From assembly GCA_025200525.1 (NCBI GenBank), contig CM045763.1, forward strand, positions 153,208,246 to 153,272,245: a stretch of 64,000 bases of DNA, written 5' to 3'. Position numbers and translations under genes: made by a program. Each line of letters opens with the position of its first letter. Within the stretch, counting starts at the first letter, position 1. This document shows, piece by piece, positions 10,944-23,620 of this stretch. The stretch comes from Camellia lanceoleosa (Eukaryota; Streptophyta; Magnoliopsida; Ericales; Theaceae). The notes beneath the pieces were generated by a model, which was given only the letters and a program-made list of their open reading frames with translations, had not been told where the DNA came from and did not search any database.

Positions 10944-11432
10944 TCAGGGAAAGTATTTCTTCAACTTGTCCATGTTGATCGGCTGGAAGAACTCTAGGCC
11001 ATCTAGGCCCATCAGAATGACAGCTCCACCCGACCAGATAGACTTGATGATGTAAGAGCCAGTCCAATTGGGTCTAAACTTGCCCCTAGGGTCGTGGATG
11101 GGAGCTCGGTTGTCTTTGAGCACAAGATCCCCCTCCTTCAAATTCCTGGACTTAACCTTCTTGTTGAAAGCCCTGGCAATTCGTCGTTGATAACCTTGGA
11201 CGTGATACAGTGCTTTTAGCCTTCTTTCATCAAAGAGCATGAATTCTTCGAACCTACTTTATTGTCAATTTGCCTCGGCTATCTGACACTCAGCCAATAC
11301 CCGTAATGACGTAACCTCAACTTCGACAGGCAGAACAGCCTCCATCCCATAAACCAAGGAATACGGAGCTGCCCCAGTAGAAGTTCGAATTGAAGTCCGG
11401 TAGCCCCAAAGAGCAAATGGCAGCATATCTAG
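10944..11432 (-). pseudogene. Integrase C-terminal domain, right Tat element
   Basis: The open stretch 11240-10944 encodes 98 residues with ALYHVQGYQRRIARAFNKKV, the Lys/Arg-rich GDLVLK segment and a final MDKLKKYFP. This is the usual C-terminal domain and end of Tat-type polyproteins. It is separated from the core (11433-12395) by a TAG at 11430-11432 in the same frame and more readable residues between, so a single pol was cut by nonsense mutations. Confidence 0.75.
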
Positions 11433-12395
11433 CTAGTCCCTGTAGGTTTTCACCATCTTCTGCAGAATGTGCTTGATGTTTTTGTTGGCAGCCTCAACTG
11501 CTCTGTTGTTTTGTGGCTGATATGTAGATGACTTATGAAAAGTCACGTTGTACTTCTCCAACAAGTCGATCACCTCCTTCTTGAAGAGGGAACCATTACC
11601 CGAAATAATCTCATTTGGGACCCCGTAGCGATAGATGATGTTGTTTCTGATGAACTTAGCGACATGCGATGCCTTCAACACCACGTAAGATTGGGCCTCA
11701 ACCCACTTCGTAAAGTAGTCTATCACTACCAGAATGTACTCATGCCCGTTGGACCCTTTCGGAGTGACAACCCCAATCAATTCAATCCCCCAGACTAAAA
11801 ACGGCCATGGCGAAGTCATGTTGTACAGCTTCGACGGCAGAATGTTCATGCAGTTTGCATGGATCTGACATTTGTGGCATCGTCGAACAAAGCCAATACA
11901 ATCCTCCTCCATGGTGGACAAGTAATAACCCTGTCTAAGGATCTTACGGGCTAGCATCACCCCGCTCTTGTGTGCTCCGCACTCTCCTCCATGGATGGCC
12001 TCCATCAGGTGCTTGAACTCTTCAGCATCAACACATAGCTTATGCATCCCGAGATGACCCCTCTTGTATAGTTTACCTCCGCAGATGATGAACTGAGCAG
12101 CCCTTCTTCCAATTGCCCTCTTATCTTTGGCATTTGCCCCTGGTAGATACGCTTCCTTTTCCAAGAAGTTCCAGACGTCGTAATACCAGGAATTTTCATC
12201 TTGTAACTCATCTATGGCAGCAATCAGCTCGTAGGTCGGCACAAATTTCTGTTCGATGATGATCAGATATATCTGGACTCCAAAAGGAATGTCTATCATA
12301 GAAGATAGAGTTGCTAATGAATCAGTGAACCTATTGTTCTCTCTTAACAGATGGGTGAAATTCAGTTTCTTAAACCGAGGAATCAGAACGTCCAA
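11433..12395 (-). pseudogene. RNase H end plus integrase core, right Tat element
   Basis: The first 40 residues (HLLRENNRFTDSLATLSSMI) are the end of an RNase H domain. Next come the zinc-binding HH-CC region (HGGECGAHK...CHKC) and the integrase core. Two of the three catalytic acids are changed: GIELIG where GxDxxG is usual (Asp to Glu) and ISGNGS where TDNGS is usual (Asp to Gly). The last, Glu in AVEAANKNI, remains. The enzyme would not be active even if expressed. The frame is open for 320 residues. Confidence 0.85.
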
Positions 12396-12517
12396 GGTCT
12401 AGTGATAGATTCTCATCTTTTCTTCTTTAACTTTCCAATCTCCTTTAGCTTGAGATACAACAAGGTTCGAGTCCCCGATGACATCCAACCATTTTGCCCC
12501 TAGTTCCAAGGCGGCTT

Positions 12518-12775
12518 CTAGTCCAACAATACATGTCTCATACTCTGCCTCATTATTCGATACATACTTTGAACCGGAGTTTGAATGCTAAGGGTATACA
12601 AGAATTGTCCCAGCGAAGTGTAGCGGGTCTCGTAATCCAACATTTTCTTGCTCAGGTAGTAGATAGCTTTCTCCACTTTGTCCTTAGACTCTTGTGCAAG
12701 CATGCAGCCCATTGTCGTCTCAGTCACTGATAGGTACAGAATCAACGATTTCCACGGCTCAGGCGGTGACAACAC
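12518..12775 (-). pseudogene. RT-RNase H connection, right Tat element
   Basis: The 85 residues include PWKSLILYLSVTETTMGCML and AIYYLSKKMLDYETRYTSL, typical of the start of the Ty3 RNase H domain. The first RNase H Asp position reads Ser (LSVTE where LAVSD or similar is expected), so catalysis is doubtful. It is separated from RT and integrase by in-frame stops and frameshifts. Confidence 0.7.
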
Positions 12776-12823
12776 AGGTGGGTTCTGTAAATATTGCTTG
12801 ATCTGCTCGAAAGCAACCTGGCA

Positions 12824-13546
12824 TCAGTCATCCCATTGGAACTTCTTTCCTTTCTTCAGGAGACCAAACAGTGGTTCACAAGTCAAGGTTAATTTTGCAA
12901 TAAACCGTCTTATGAATTGCACTTTACCTAGAAAGCCTCGCACCTCTTTTTCAGTCCTCGATGGTGGCAATTCTAAGATGGCCTTGATTTTGGAAGGATC
13001 GACCTCGATACCCCTTTGTGTGATCAAGAACCCCAGCATTATCCCTACTATAACACCAAATGTACATTTATGAGGATTCAGCCGTAATCGATATTCTCTG
13101 ATCCATTGGAAGAATTTATGCAAGGTGGTGTAGTGGCCCTCTCTTTCCTTAGACTTGACAATCATGTCGTCCACGTACACCTCAACCTCTTTATGGATCA
13201 TATCGTGTAAAATTGTAATCATAGCCCGTTGATATGTAGCCCCAGCGTTCTTCAGCCCAAACGACATCACCCTATAACAATAGGCTCCCCACAGGGTGGT
13301 GAAAGCAGTCTTCTCCCTGTCTTTGGGTGCCATCAAAATCTGATTGTAGCTTGAAAACCCATCCATGAACGAGAGCAGCGCATGCCCAGCAATGAAGTCC
13401 ACTAATTTGTCGATATGCGGCAGAGGAAAGTCGTTCTTCGGACTGGCTTTGTTCAAATCCCTGAAGTCCACACATACCCAAATTCTGCCGTCCTTCTTCG
13501 GCACCAGAACTATATTAGCCAACCAAGTAGGGTATTCAGACACCAA
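12824..13546 (-). pseudogene. Reverse transcriptase, right Tat element
   Basis: 240 residues of Ty3-type RT. It includes ANIVLVPKKDGR and VCVDFRDLNKASPKNDFPLP, the catalytic YVDD box in EVYVDDMIVKS, and LNPHKCTFGV followed by the thumb region with GFLGKVQFIRRFI. This domain is the best preserved of the pol and has no obvious loss of a key residue. It lacks an intact start and is split from its neighbours. Confidence 0.85.
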
Positions 13547-13636
13547 TAGGAACCGTGCATCAATCTGCTTGGTGACCTCTTCTTTGATCTTCAGAGCCCA
13601 GTCCGGGCAGATCCTTCGGAGCTTTTGCTTAACAGG

Positions 13637-14380
13637 TCAGGCCTCTAGGTCAAGAGGGATCCGGTGCTGTACAATCTCAGGATCGATTCCAGGCATGTCT
13701 TCGTAGGACCATGCGAAAACATCTTTGAAATCTTTTAATAAAGCAACTAAGTGTTCGCGTTTCTCCGAAGACAACGTGGACCTGATCTGGACCAGCCGCG
13801 AGTCTTTCTCAGTACCAACATTAATTGTGGTGATTTCATCAACCAAAGGTTTTACAAACCTCTCCTGTTCTTGATCAATCAAACGTTGTAAAACTGGAGG
13901 AATTTCTTCCTCGTCGTTTTCATCAAAATTTTGAAAGTCTTGATTAATGCAATAAATTAAAGGCACAGAAAAGTACTTGGAAGCCACAGGCATACTATTC
14001 TCATTAATAACATCTAATTCGCCTGATTCCTCTATTACAACAAACTCAAAGGAAAAAGAAAAAGACGACCTGGATAGGTTAGTGGCATTTGGGTTGTCAC
14101 CCCCGAGAATACCGGACTCAGACTCAAACGAGCTGGAACTTGATTCCAACTCCACAGACTCAGTGGAATCAGATTCCGGCTCACTACCTGACCCGGTGCT
14201 GCTTGATAAAAAGCCCTCCTTGTATTGCCAGACGAGGAAGGGTGCGATGGATGCATCCAGAATGTTTAAAGATGGGCTCACAGCCGCTTCATTTCCGATC
14301 ATGGAAACTGAGAAGTTACCCCCCAAGCACTCCGATACGATCTGAGGATCTGAGAGTAGACAAGCTAGTGCTACCCCCAT
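13637..14380 (-). pseudogene. Pol linker between protease and RT, right Tat element
   Basis: 247 residues. The first part is Ser/Glu-rich and low in complexity. The last part, FKDVFAWSYEDMPGIDPEI, is the conserved lead-in to Tat/Ogre RT. A break near 13630 separates it from the RT frame. No catalytic function is expected. Confidence 0.7.
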
Positions 14381-15147
14381 TTCAATTTATGTGCTCTCGG
14401 AATCCTCTTCCTTGCACTGCTTAGCCTCAGCTGGTGGGTTTATCTGCTCTTCGGCAACTTCATTCCTGGATAATTGCAAGTCGACGAAAATCTCAAACCC
14501 CGGCAAGCGCCGCCTCTCTGCATTTAGCCATGGCTCTAGGAAGCCACAGAATGGGAAGTCTTCCCCCTCCTGGACAAAGCGTCCGTTCAGGGTCCCCTGG
14601 ATAGGTCAGTGCACCAACTCATAATGCTTCCCGGCCTACTTTGCCCTGGCTCTTCCGGCCATCTCTCTTCCTTTCCTCGTCCAATCCTCTTTAGTAGGTA
14701 GGTAACCTAGTCCAAAGGTATATGGGTTATGCGACACTTCGGCCGATGTTGCGACGCCTTTTCGACTGCTTCGCCCTAATCCCATCCCGGGGATGTACTG
14801 GAGCTTGTTCATAAGGTAGACAGATCATACACGACGATAACCCCTCATCAAGTAGGATATTCTGACAACCCGGCCTCTTAGGTGAACCCTGACAAAAGCA
14901 CACCCTCCGCGCCATGCTCAATCTCCAGAACTGGTGTAGAAACCTCTGGTGGCGGATGGAGTGAAGAATTCCCAAAAACGATGGCCACTCCCTTCCCGTG
15001 GGGGTACTTCAGTATTTGATGCAAGGTAGAAGAGACAGCCTTCACCTGGTGTAGCCATGGCCGCCCCAGGAGTAGATTAAAGGTTGCGGGAATATCTAAG
15101 ACATGAAAATCAATATCCTGTTGCCCTGGACCAACCTAAGTCCAAAT
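14381..15147 (-). pseudogene. Degraded pol stretch between linker and protease
   Basis: This lies inside the same polyprotein on the minus strand but is broken into short frames. A piece at 14727-14975 is open but not recognisable with confidence. I see no separate gene. Confidence 0.4.
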
Positions 15148-15411
15148 CTATATAGTTCCCATCACCTCTCGGCTGGTATTATCGTAGGCCCATATCACCT
15201 GGGCAGTAGGCACAAAATCTACGTGCTTTAACCCGATAGCATATGCCTTCCTCGACAGACACACGTTGATAGCAAATCCTGTGTCAACAAGGACCACTAG
15301 TATCCATTTCTCTCTACACTCGACAGAGATATAGAGTGGTTTGTTATGATCTGAGCCCTCAGGTGGCAGTTCCTTGTCAGTGAAGGTCAATGTCGAGGAA
15401 GCTCCTCCCAA
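15148..15411 (-). pseudogene. Aspartic protease remnant, right Tat element
   Basis: 87 residues contain WILVVLVDTGFAINVCLS, where D-T-G is the active-site triad of retroviral-type aspartic proteases, and a second hydrophobic strand. It matches the expected position between gag and RT. The frame does not join gag or the linker. Confidence 0.65.
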
Positions 15412-15599
15412 AAAAACCAGCCCTACCAGCTATTCGAGTGTGGTATCAATTGAAAGTTTCTCCTTGTCCATTGCAGAAATGATAGCTTGTCTGTGAACTC
15501 TTGAGGCCATAAGCAGTCCCCAGATAGAGATGTTCCGCTGATTTTCTTAAGTCGTTTCAAGATACCCTCCTCGAGCAATTTTTTTCTTCGCCTCCGCTT

Positions 15600-16939
15600 T
15601 CAGGTCCTTCTGGACGCCTCTGGTTGGTCCAAGTGTGGGGGCTTGAAATACCGTCCACTTCTAGTCATGTGGTCAACCTCCTCAACATACCAAGTATCAT
15701 CCGGTTGGTTCTGCCCCCAATCTTCGTCGGTGTGGGCAAGACGTAAGTTGTCGTCTTCCCACCACATCCCGTCGACAACAGACAAACAGCTGTCCGGTTC
15801 CGTTATAATTGTTCTTATGCCCACAGCACATTCTGTCCCCGCAGGGGCTTTAGCCTTCCTAGCCCTCTCAAGATCCTCGATCTTGTCTTGCTCAAATTGC
15901 TTCAGTGCAGCCTGCTATTCTGTGTCTTCTGTACTCAAACTGCCTGGATCCCAAGCAAAATTCTTAACACCGGTGCTCTCCGGCGATCCCTCTTGATTCT
16001 CGGCCATTCCGGCCACTACTGATAGCCTAGCTTCTGATTGCCCCCGTTCTGGCTGTGGTGCTTTAACAACATCCGCCTGCCGCCACCACCCAAAGAGTTT
16101 CACGACCCATCCAAGTCAAACCAGTTAATGTTCACATCCCCTAAGTCCTGCTTTTCAAAGAACTGTAGATTTGCAATGTCTTCTTCCAGCTCTACTAGGT
16201 CATCTAACCCCTGACTAGGTCCATCCTCCTGAACCACACTGATCTCTGCCCCAACTGGCAACTCTACCATCGGCTTAAGCTAATCTATTGATGTGATATA
16301 ACCACTCAGGTTGTACGCAAAGCTCGCAGACCCCTCAGGCTTTGAATCAGCATTCCTATTTACCCCCAAAGTCATCCCGGTTCTATTTTCGATGGTCACC
16401 ACCATCGGTTCAGGTTGGGTTTGGGAGGTGCTCAACATGCACAAATCCGTGCTATCCAGGATGAACACCTCCGGCTTGGGTAGGTGAGAGGGCGTGATAT
16501 ATATGCTAGGGTCATATGGCACAACCCCAGTTTGGATCAGATTGATGTGTTTGGGTGGTGGAGCTTGGTTGTGTGGTGGGAGTGGGTTGGTTGTGACATT
16601 TGGTTTTTCTAGAGGTTCGATCACCTTATTGTCAATGAGATCCTAAATCTCATGACAAATTCTGTAGCACTGGTCGGTGTCGTGACCATGCTGTTGGTGA
16701 AAAACACAGTATTTGGCTGGGTTATGGGTTGGTGGGAGGTTATTTGGTAATGGCCGCGACTCCAGGGGCTTCAAACACCCCTTCTTGATTAAAACGCCCA
16801 GGACATTGGACAAAGGCATATACAACGGGGAAAAAGTCCTCTGACCCCGGGATGGGTATTTGGCTATTTGTGAGCTAGTACCGAACGCACCGGTGAATAG
16901 GGTGGTGGTTTTTGATGTAGTGGTGGTGACCATGCCCAC
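15600..16939 (-). pseudogene. Gag C-terminal and gag-pol spacer remnants, right Tat element
   Basis: Four short open pieces in minus order: 16643-16939 with CVFHQQHGHDTDQC, a zinc-knuckle-like Cys/His motif; 16280-16624; 15915-16103; and 15600-15824 with HMTRSGRYFKPP, common in Tat spacers. They are separated by stops. Together they cover the nucleic-acid-binding tail of gag and the spacer before protease. Confidence 0.6.
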
Positions 16940-17035
16940 ATCGGAAGTTCTGGCAGCTGTAGCATTACTCGTGCCTGCATTCGAATTGTGGGTGAATACC
17001 CTCTTGGGCTACTCTCTTTCGTGGTCAATCAGACC

Positions 17036-17665
17036 CTATTTCATGGCATCCTCAATCTGTACCCCAATCTCGTGTAAATTCGCAAAGGTAGGGAGGGATA
17101 AGACGATCATCTTTTGCATGAGTTTGGGTTGGAGGTTGCGCACAGCCATCCGTATTTGATCCTTCTCGACCGGCCTAATGGTCATCATAGAAGCTTTAGC
17201 CCTCCAACGGGTTACAAAGTCGGAGAAGCCCTCTTTTGGCTCCTGTCTAGTTGTCTTGAGATCACGAGTTGTGATCTCGATCTGTGTATTGTAGAAGTAT
17301 TGAGCTATAAAAGCCTCAGCCATCTCCTCCCAGCTTCTCTTGACAGAGTCTTCCAGCTTTGCGTACCAAATAGCCGCAACACCCAACAAGGTCCAGCCGA
17401 AGAGGGACAGCTTTTGCAATCTGGAGAGGCCCATTGGCCTTAGGATATCTGAGAACAGTCGTAGGTGTTCCATGGGATCCCCAGAATTGTCAAAATGGTC
17501 TATATGCGGCATCTTGAACCGATCCAGCAAAGTAACTGCTGAATCGGTGTATCCATCCTCTATGTCTGGAATAGAATTAACGCTTTGAGCCTTCTTGAAC
17601 AGTTTTTCTAACTTGCTCACTTTCAGCGCTGTTGGATCCACCTCAAATTCAAACGGCATTTCCAC
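17036..17665 (-). pseudogene. Gag capsid region, right Tat element
   Basis: 209 open residues with the retrotransposon gag domain: DHFDNSGDPMEHLRLF, WYAKLEDSVKRSWEEMAEAF, and GFSDFVTRWRAKASMM. It would form the particle shell that packages element RNA. The upstream codons remain readable as far as about 17730, so the true start is not fixed. The downstream frame is broken before the knuckle piece at 16939. Confidence 0.8.
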
Positions 17666-17739
17666 TAGATTAGTCGGTGCTTTGGACAGCTGAGGTAGGA
17701 TTGGGGGTGGAACTTGCCCCGTTAGGACGTCCGTATTTT

Positions 17740-18895
17740 CCTGGACGTTTGCAATCTCCCTGAGTGTTGGAACTCTAGATAGGGGAGGAGGTGGATGCGA
17801 AGCAAATGCTCCGGCTTACTGTGGTTGTTGCTGTTGCTGAATTCTGGCAATCAGCTCTGTCTGTTGAGCCACAACCTCACTCGGGCGACAAACTCTGCTG
17901 GCAAGATCCGCCGCATGGCTTGCATAGTCTTGAGCCGACGATCATGTCCTCCATACTTGCCATAAGATGCTGATCTAACTGAACAACAGGTGTATCTCTC
18001 TCTGTGGAATAAACGGAAACCTCAGCCCGACTACCCACTAACGAAGTGGATAAGGACCATCGATCCGTAACCAGATCGATGAACTACGCCTAACTGTCCT
18101 CCGTCTAGTAACCGGGGGTAAAGAAAGGAACATCGGTTGTTCATCTATCGATCCTCGACGATGAAGTTCGCGACCTCGGTCTAGAGTGCTCGGGAATATC
18201 CGCTCGTCAAGCAATTGTGCTAAACTACCTTACAAAAGATAAATAAAGCAAAATAAGGAAACAAACAACCGTAAAAGCGACAAAGATAACGGCTTCAAAT
18301 AAAGACAACACACAGTTGGCATTTGTAAGTTGAACACGCTGTTCTCAACACTGATCACTGTTCCCCAAATTACTGCCTCAAATCTGATACCCTTAGATAA
18401 AACTGATTCCCCCAAATACTGATGCCCGGAGGTTCGATACCTGCATTTGCAAATCGATACATACAACTCAGAGACACACTGACAAAGACATATCAAGCAA
18501 GTAAGAGCCAAAACACCCCTATGGAGGGGTAGGGCTTCCCTGTCCTATTTTGTCAGGAACTAGGGATTTACTACGCGCACAGCGGTTTCAAACAACCTAC
18601 AATCGGGTAAGCAACCTGTCCTAGTTTGGAATGGTCACTATGGATTCCGATATGCACTAGGTCGAATGGTCAAAAAGGGTGCCTCGGTGAAAACTGAGGT
18701 TTGTGTTCCCATCGAGGCAGAGCCCACAACCGGTCAGCCTTATGGCATGCTTTTCCAAGCAAGCCTCCGGCAAACCGTTCAGGAATAGCGTACGACAAAC
18801 ACGGTGTCCTAGGCGCACCAATGCAAATGCAATGCAAAGAAACACATAAGTGTAGATAAAACAACATATCATGAGTTCGAGTCAAGTTCTCTAAA
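17740..18895 (-). other. Leader of the right Tat element
   Basis: This is the minus-oriented non-coding leader between gag and the primer site. The part near 18490-18895 matches the leader of the left element. No ORF is credible. Confidence 0.65.
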
Positions 18896-18913
18896 TCCCC
18901 AGCAGAGTCGCCA
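18896..18913 (-). other. Primer-binding site of the right Tat element
   Basis: Minus-strand TGGCGACTCTGCTGGGGA, 5 nt inside the LTR end. It is identical to 4932-4949 and conserved despite divergence of the flanking leaders. Confidence 0.8.
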
Positions 18914-21900
18914 GAAACTGTAGACCGCCCGAACTCAGCTCTGCGCGCCAGGGCGCGAATTGTAGTTCTAGCTACTACAGTTCAGACTCCTATCACAGTT
19001 CTGAATCTAATCTCACAAAGTGCAATGTAAGACTGATAAATCACCAAAGAGTCCAAATCCGGCAATTGGTTTTGGAAAATCAATTTTGAATCAAAAAGCG
19101 CCAAACATAGATTGCTTTGCCAGATTTTAGAGTCGCCACCTAAATGTTTTTTTTTGGGGAAATTTAGGAAACCCTGACTCGTGCCTAAGGCCACGTGTCT
19201 GTCATCACCAAAGTTGCCTCAGCTCGGGAACTTGGGTACGAGAGGGGAAGGTCCTGAAATGAGCACCCCCGCTCGCCCGATCAAAGGATCGGCCTCTACT
19301 AACATGATATGTCGTTTTTGAAAACGCATGTGTTCTTATTCCGATTTATTAATCTAACTTACTATGAGTTGCGCACAGCATACAAGTATAGACTAGATCA
19401 CCTAAATTGGAACAAAACAATTCAATGTTTGTTTTTTGAAAATGGTTCGAAGTGCTACTCACAAGTAGGCTAAGACGCGGATTTGCCACTCTCAAGTGGG
19501 CTTAAAACGTGCATTTCGATGAATTGTTTCAATTCAAACAATGAAGCCTTCATCCACAGGCATTCATGTAGTTAAACACTTAAGCACATAGCCTCATGGC
19601 AAGCATGTTGAACATGGCAGTCACTCACACTCATGCAGAATGCTAAAGCATAAAAGCTTACCTAGTACTTCGAGCCAAAACAAAAGCTATGTTAGAAATC
19701 AATACATGACCCTAGCTATGTCAAGAATGCCTAATGCAACACATGCAAAATGCAACTAAGATAGGCTTGGCTATTCTAAGATGTCATGTGAATGCAACTT
19801 GATAACATGTATTCAAATTGGTATTGAAATACAATGCAGTTTGTATGATGTGCCGAGCCCGGTGCATGCAAGACAGATGAGTGATGCCTGCATGCGAGCA
19901 TAAGTATGCTAATTGAAACATGCCCTAATCTAACCACTGAAAGCGGGTAAATAAAAGGGAGAAAGACCTGGGGTTGGAAGACATGCATCACACTCACGCA
20001 CACTTATTACAACATTTGCCCTCTCGACGGAGAGTCCGAATAATAAGCTAAGCTACATCTAAGCTAAGCTAGCTAACTAATCTAATAAAGCTAATTAGAC
20101 TAGTTATTACACAACAAAATGAATGACTAGCTACAACTAGTTATTACAGCACCTTAACTAATCAACTAATTAATTAAGTTACAAATTCAAGCTAGACAAA
20201 TAAGCATTAAACTACACTACTCAGCTCTGCTTTGGAAAGTTGAACAATGTATGCATTTGGTTCCTCGCCCGGAAATCCATCACTACGCCCCAACTCGCCT
20301 CTGTTTGCATTTGATCTCAAAACACTACACAAAGCTCCAGATAGCTTCTACTCCAAAATGAGGACCCCTAGGAGGGTTGCCAACTAGTTGATGGTGGTGT
20401 AGACCACCTCTAGACCACCTAAGTATGCTGCAGACCAGAAAAAATGGTCGGCCAGCTACTTTTTCTAGTTTGCCGACCAGAAAATTCTGCCCAACTCCAG
20501 TTTGCTGCAACAGAGAACAAGAAGGGGCACGACAGTGTATTTGCAAGGTATGTGTGCATAACCACCCTCCCTATCATTTCTTAAGCTCAAAGGAGTGCGG
20601 TTCTCAACCCTCGGGCCACCAACCGAGCATCGCAATGCACGATGGCCGAGAAGCCAAGTTTGCACAATTCAATTTCAATGAATACACAAATAACACATAA
20701 GGGCCTTGACCTTTATCATGCTTGATCGAGAAGGTCGGCGACCGAGAAATGAGGCACGTTTCATCACTTCAAGTATGAAACATCCCTCATTTCTCGTGTT
20801 TGGATTAACACCCTATCCAAACACAATGCAAGGCAACATGATCAACCTATCAATGCTAATGGCATGCAAACATAATGCAATGCAACAACATGCAAACAAT
20901 ATGCAATGCAAACACAATGAAATGTAACCACATGCAAAAAAAATGCAATGTAACAACATGCAAACAACATGCTCTTCTATGAATGTTAGAATGGCATGCA
21001 CAAGGTTTCAACATATGAACAATGTATGCATGGCAGGTTTAAAAGCCTAAGGCATCAAAGCTAGGAAAGAACATCTCACAAGAGGCATGCAATATGATGC
21101 TCAATGGACTTAAACCAAATATGGACAGACCTAAATCATGCCAAAACAATGGCCAAAATACCAAAACTCAAGCACAAAAGGGCAAGAATACATGCTCATG
21201 TGATGGCTCATCAACTAGGCATAAGGGTCCACTCTCAAACACAATCAAAGAGTGACATGCATAAGGATATGGAAATGCTATATGCTCTGAAATAACATGT
21301 TAAATGATGCCAAATCATGCACATGTCACAAATGAAGCATGCTAGGAGACTCAAAGCTTGAAACTAGCATAGGCACTTGCACTATAGCTATGCAATACAT
21401 GAACCATATGGCCAAGACAACCCAAAATAGTCCTAGAGCATGTCAAAATGATGCTAAAACATGTATGGACTAGAGCTAATACATGCTAGCATGAAAGGCA
21501 TGAAGCATGGAATATGCAAGGCCAATAAGAAGGATAACACTACACCTACCAAAACTAAGCATGAGATGACTTCACTAACAAAAATCAGAGTTATGGCATG
21601 GAAAAACAAGACCAAAAACACACTGAAATAATAGCCCACAAGCTTAGGCAAGATGGCATACATAATGGCTCATGTTTAAGGCATAAAGCACCAACCCTCC
21701 AAAACATTGAAAGAGTGAAAGATGTGAGGACATGGCAGTGAAACATGCTCTGAAATCACATATCAAATGATGCTAACACATGCAAATAGCCCAAGGAATG
21801 CATGCTAGTGGCTTGGAAACTCAAAGCTAGTGAGCTAGAATGCACTATGGCTATACAAAGCAAGGTATGCATGACCAAAATAACATAAAACAAAGCTTAA

Positions 21901-22864
21901 TCATGGCAAAAACATGAGAAAAAGCTTCCTGGAGTAGAGTCAAAAGCATGCTAGAATGATTGTCAAAAGCATGATGCATGTTACGCTAGTAAGGAGGGTT
22001 GCACTACAAGTGGAAGGAGCATGCAAGAGGCTATCAAACCAACCCTTGACAGAGTTATAACATGCTGAAATAATGCCTAAGACATGCTAAGATGGAGCCA
22101 AAACATGCTAGAAAGACATGCTACTTTGATGAGCTACAAGTAGGATTACACCACACATACAAGAAACATGCAAGGGTGGCCTAAACTAAGCGAAAACGGA
22201 GGTATGCCATACTGAAATAAGGCCAAAAATAGGCTGAGAACAAGCCAAAACAAGCTTAACAAACATGCTACTTTGATGAGCCATCAACACAACCACATAA
22301 GAGAAGAGGAGGAGGGACAACCCCCACCCATTTAAGGCCTCAAAACATACTTTCTACCACTGAAATTTCTCTAGAATTCAGTGGTGAAGAGGCCAAATAA
22401 AGATGATCACAAAGGCCTAAAGTAATGGCTCAAAAGCCTAGCAAATAAGGCATGCAAGGGAGTAGACCACCCCCAACACAAAAGAAGCCTTAAACAAACA
22501 TTTCAAGCACTTAAAATCAGAAGTTTTTGCAGTTTAAAGTTAGGCCTAAATCAGCATGCAAAGGGGGCCAAAGGCTTAACCAAAAACAAAGCTTTAAGGG
22601 GTTAGAAACTCACCCATGAAGAACAACTTCAAAGTTGCAACTCCAGCAACTTTTTTGGACCAAAAGCAATCCAAAAACTCCAAAACCAGCTTCAAGGTGC
22701 CTCAGCTCCAAAGTAAAGGTGTTTCACTATGTGTTTATGCGCACAAGTGTGAAGCAATGGCACTTTTGAGCACAAATATGAAGAGAAATGAGCAATATAG
22801 AAATAGAAGTGTATGTATATCTCTCTAAGCAATTTTCTGAACCTGAGACAAGAGGAAGGAGGTT

Positions 22865-23071
22865 CCTTTTTATAGAAAAACATGCATCAAGCTTGTTCAA
22901 CAAGCTTGAAGCTTGAATTGAAGCTTGAATCAATCCCTTCATACACATGGAGGATGCTTTCTATGCCCAACAGCTGGCACAACTGGCATGGAAAATATCT
23001 GCAGAAAGTGCAAGAAAGCTGCCGACTAGTTGAAGTGGTTGACGAGCTACTTGCACTGGTCGGCCGACCAG
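22865..23071 (-). promoter_or_regulatory. Putative LTR promoter with palindromes, right Tat LTR
   Basis: Minus-strand TATA box CTATAAAAAGG (22865-22875), with CTGGTCGGCCGACCAG (23056-23071) about 185 bp upstream. The spacing resembles the left LTR, which supports a conserved promoter layout. Confidence 0.5.
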
Positions 23072-23620
23072 AAAAAGTAGTCTGCAGGAAGAGAAAGTGG
23101 TCGGCAAGGGGGAGGAGTGGTCTGCACAAAGAAAGCAAGGTGGTGGCATGGCTGCCGACCACTTTAGGTGGTCCACAGACCACCAAGACCAGTTGGCCGG
23201 CCAGAAAACTGGCTGGCAGGCACAAAAAGTGGTCTTCAGGGAGAGAAACTGGTCTACAACCCTTATTCCACCCTCCAAGCAAGGAAAACAAGGTTTGTGC
23301 CAAAAACAAACCAAAAAGGATGAAAGACAAAAGTCCGCGGGACAAGGCACGTAGTTGGAAGCCTCGAAAACTAGTCTACGGGTACCAAAAGTGGTCTACG
23401 AGAGGAAAAGGTGGTCTATGGCCACAAAAAGTGGTCTACAAACCTCTGTTACCCTCTAGGCAAAGGCAACAAGGCATGGTCCAAAAACTAGGCTAAGAGG
23501 AGAACGTTAAGAGGTTCCGAGACAAGGTGTTCGGCCAAAGGCCCCGGAAATCAAAAACTAGCCTACAAGAGGGAAAAGTAGTCTACGACTACAAAAAGTG
23601 GTCTACTAACCTCTCTCCCT
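23040..23620. repeat. Degenerate GTGGTCTACGACCAC-type repeats in the Tat LTR
   Basis: Many spaced words such as AAGTGGTCTACGA, AGTGGTCTACAAACC and GTGGTCGGC recur with 25-60 bp spacing. A matching but shorter run lies in the left LTR near 9460-9680. Several words form inverted repeats with each other. Confidence 0.6.

Noticed and set aside
22882..23496. 204-codon ORF and its 152-codon antisense partner
   Set aside because: Both lie in the repeat-rich U3 part of the Tat LTR. Residues reflect GTGGTCTAC-type repeats and there is no domain.
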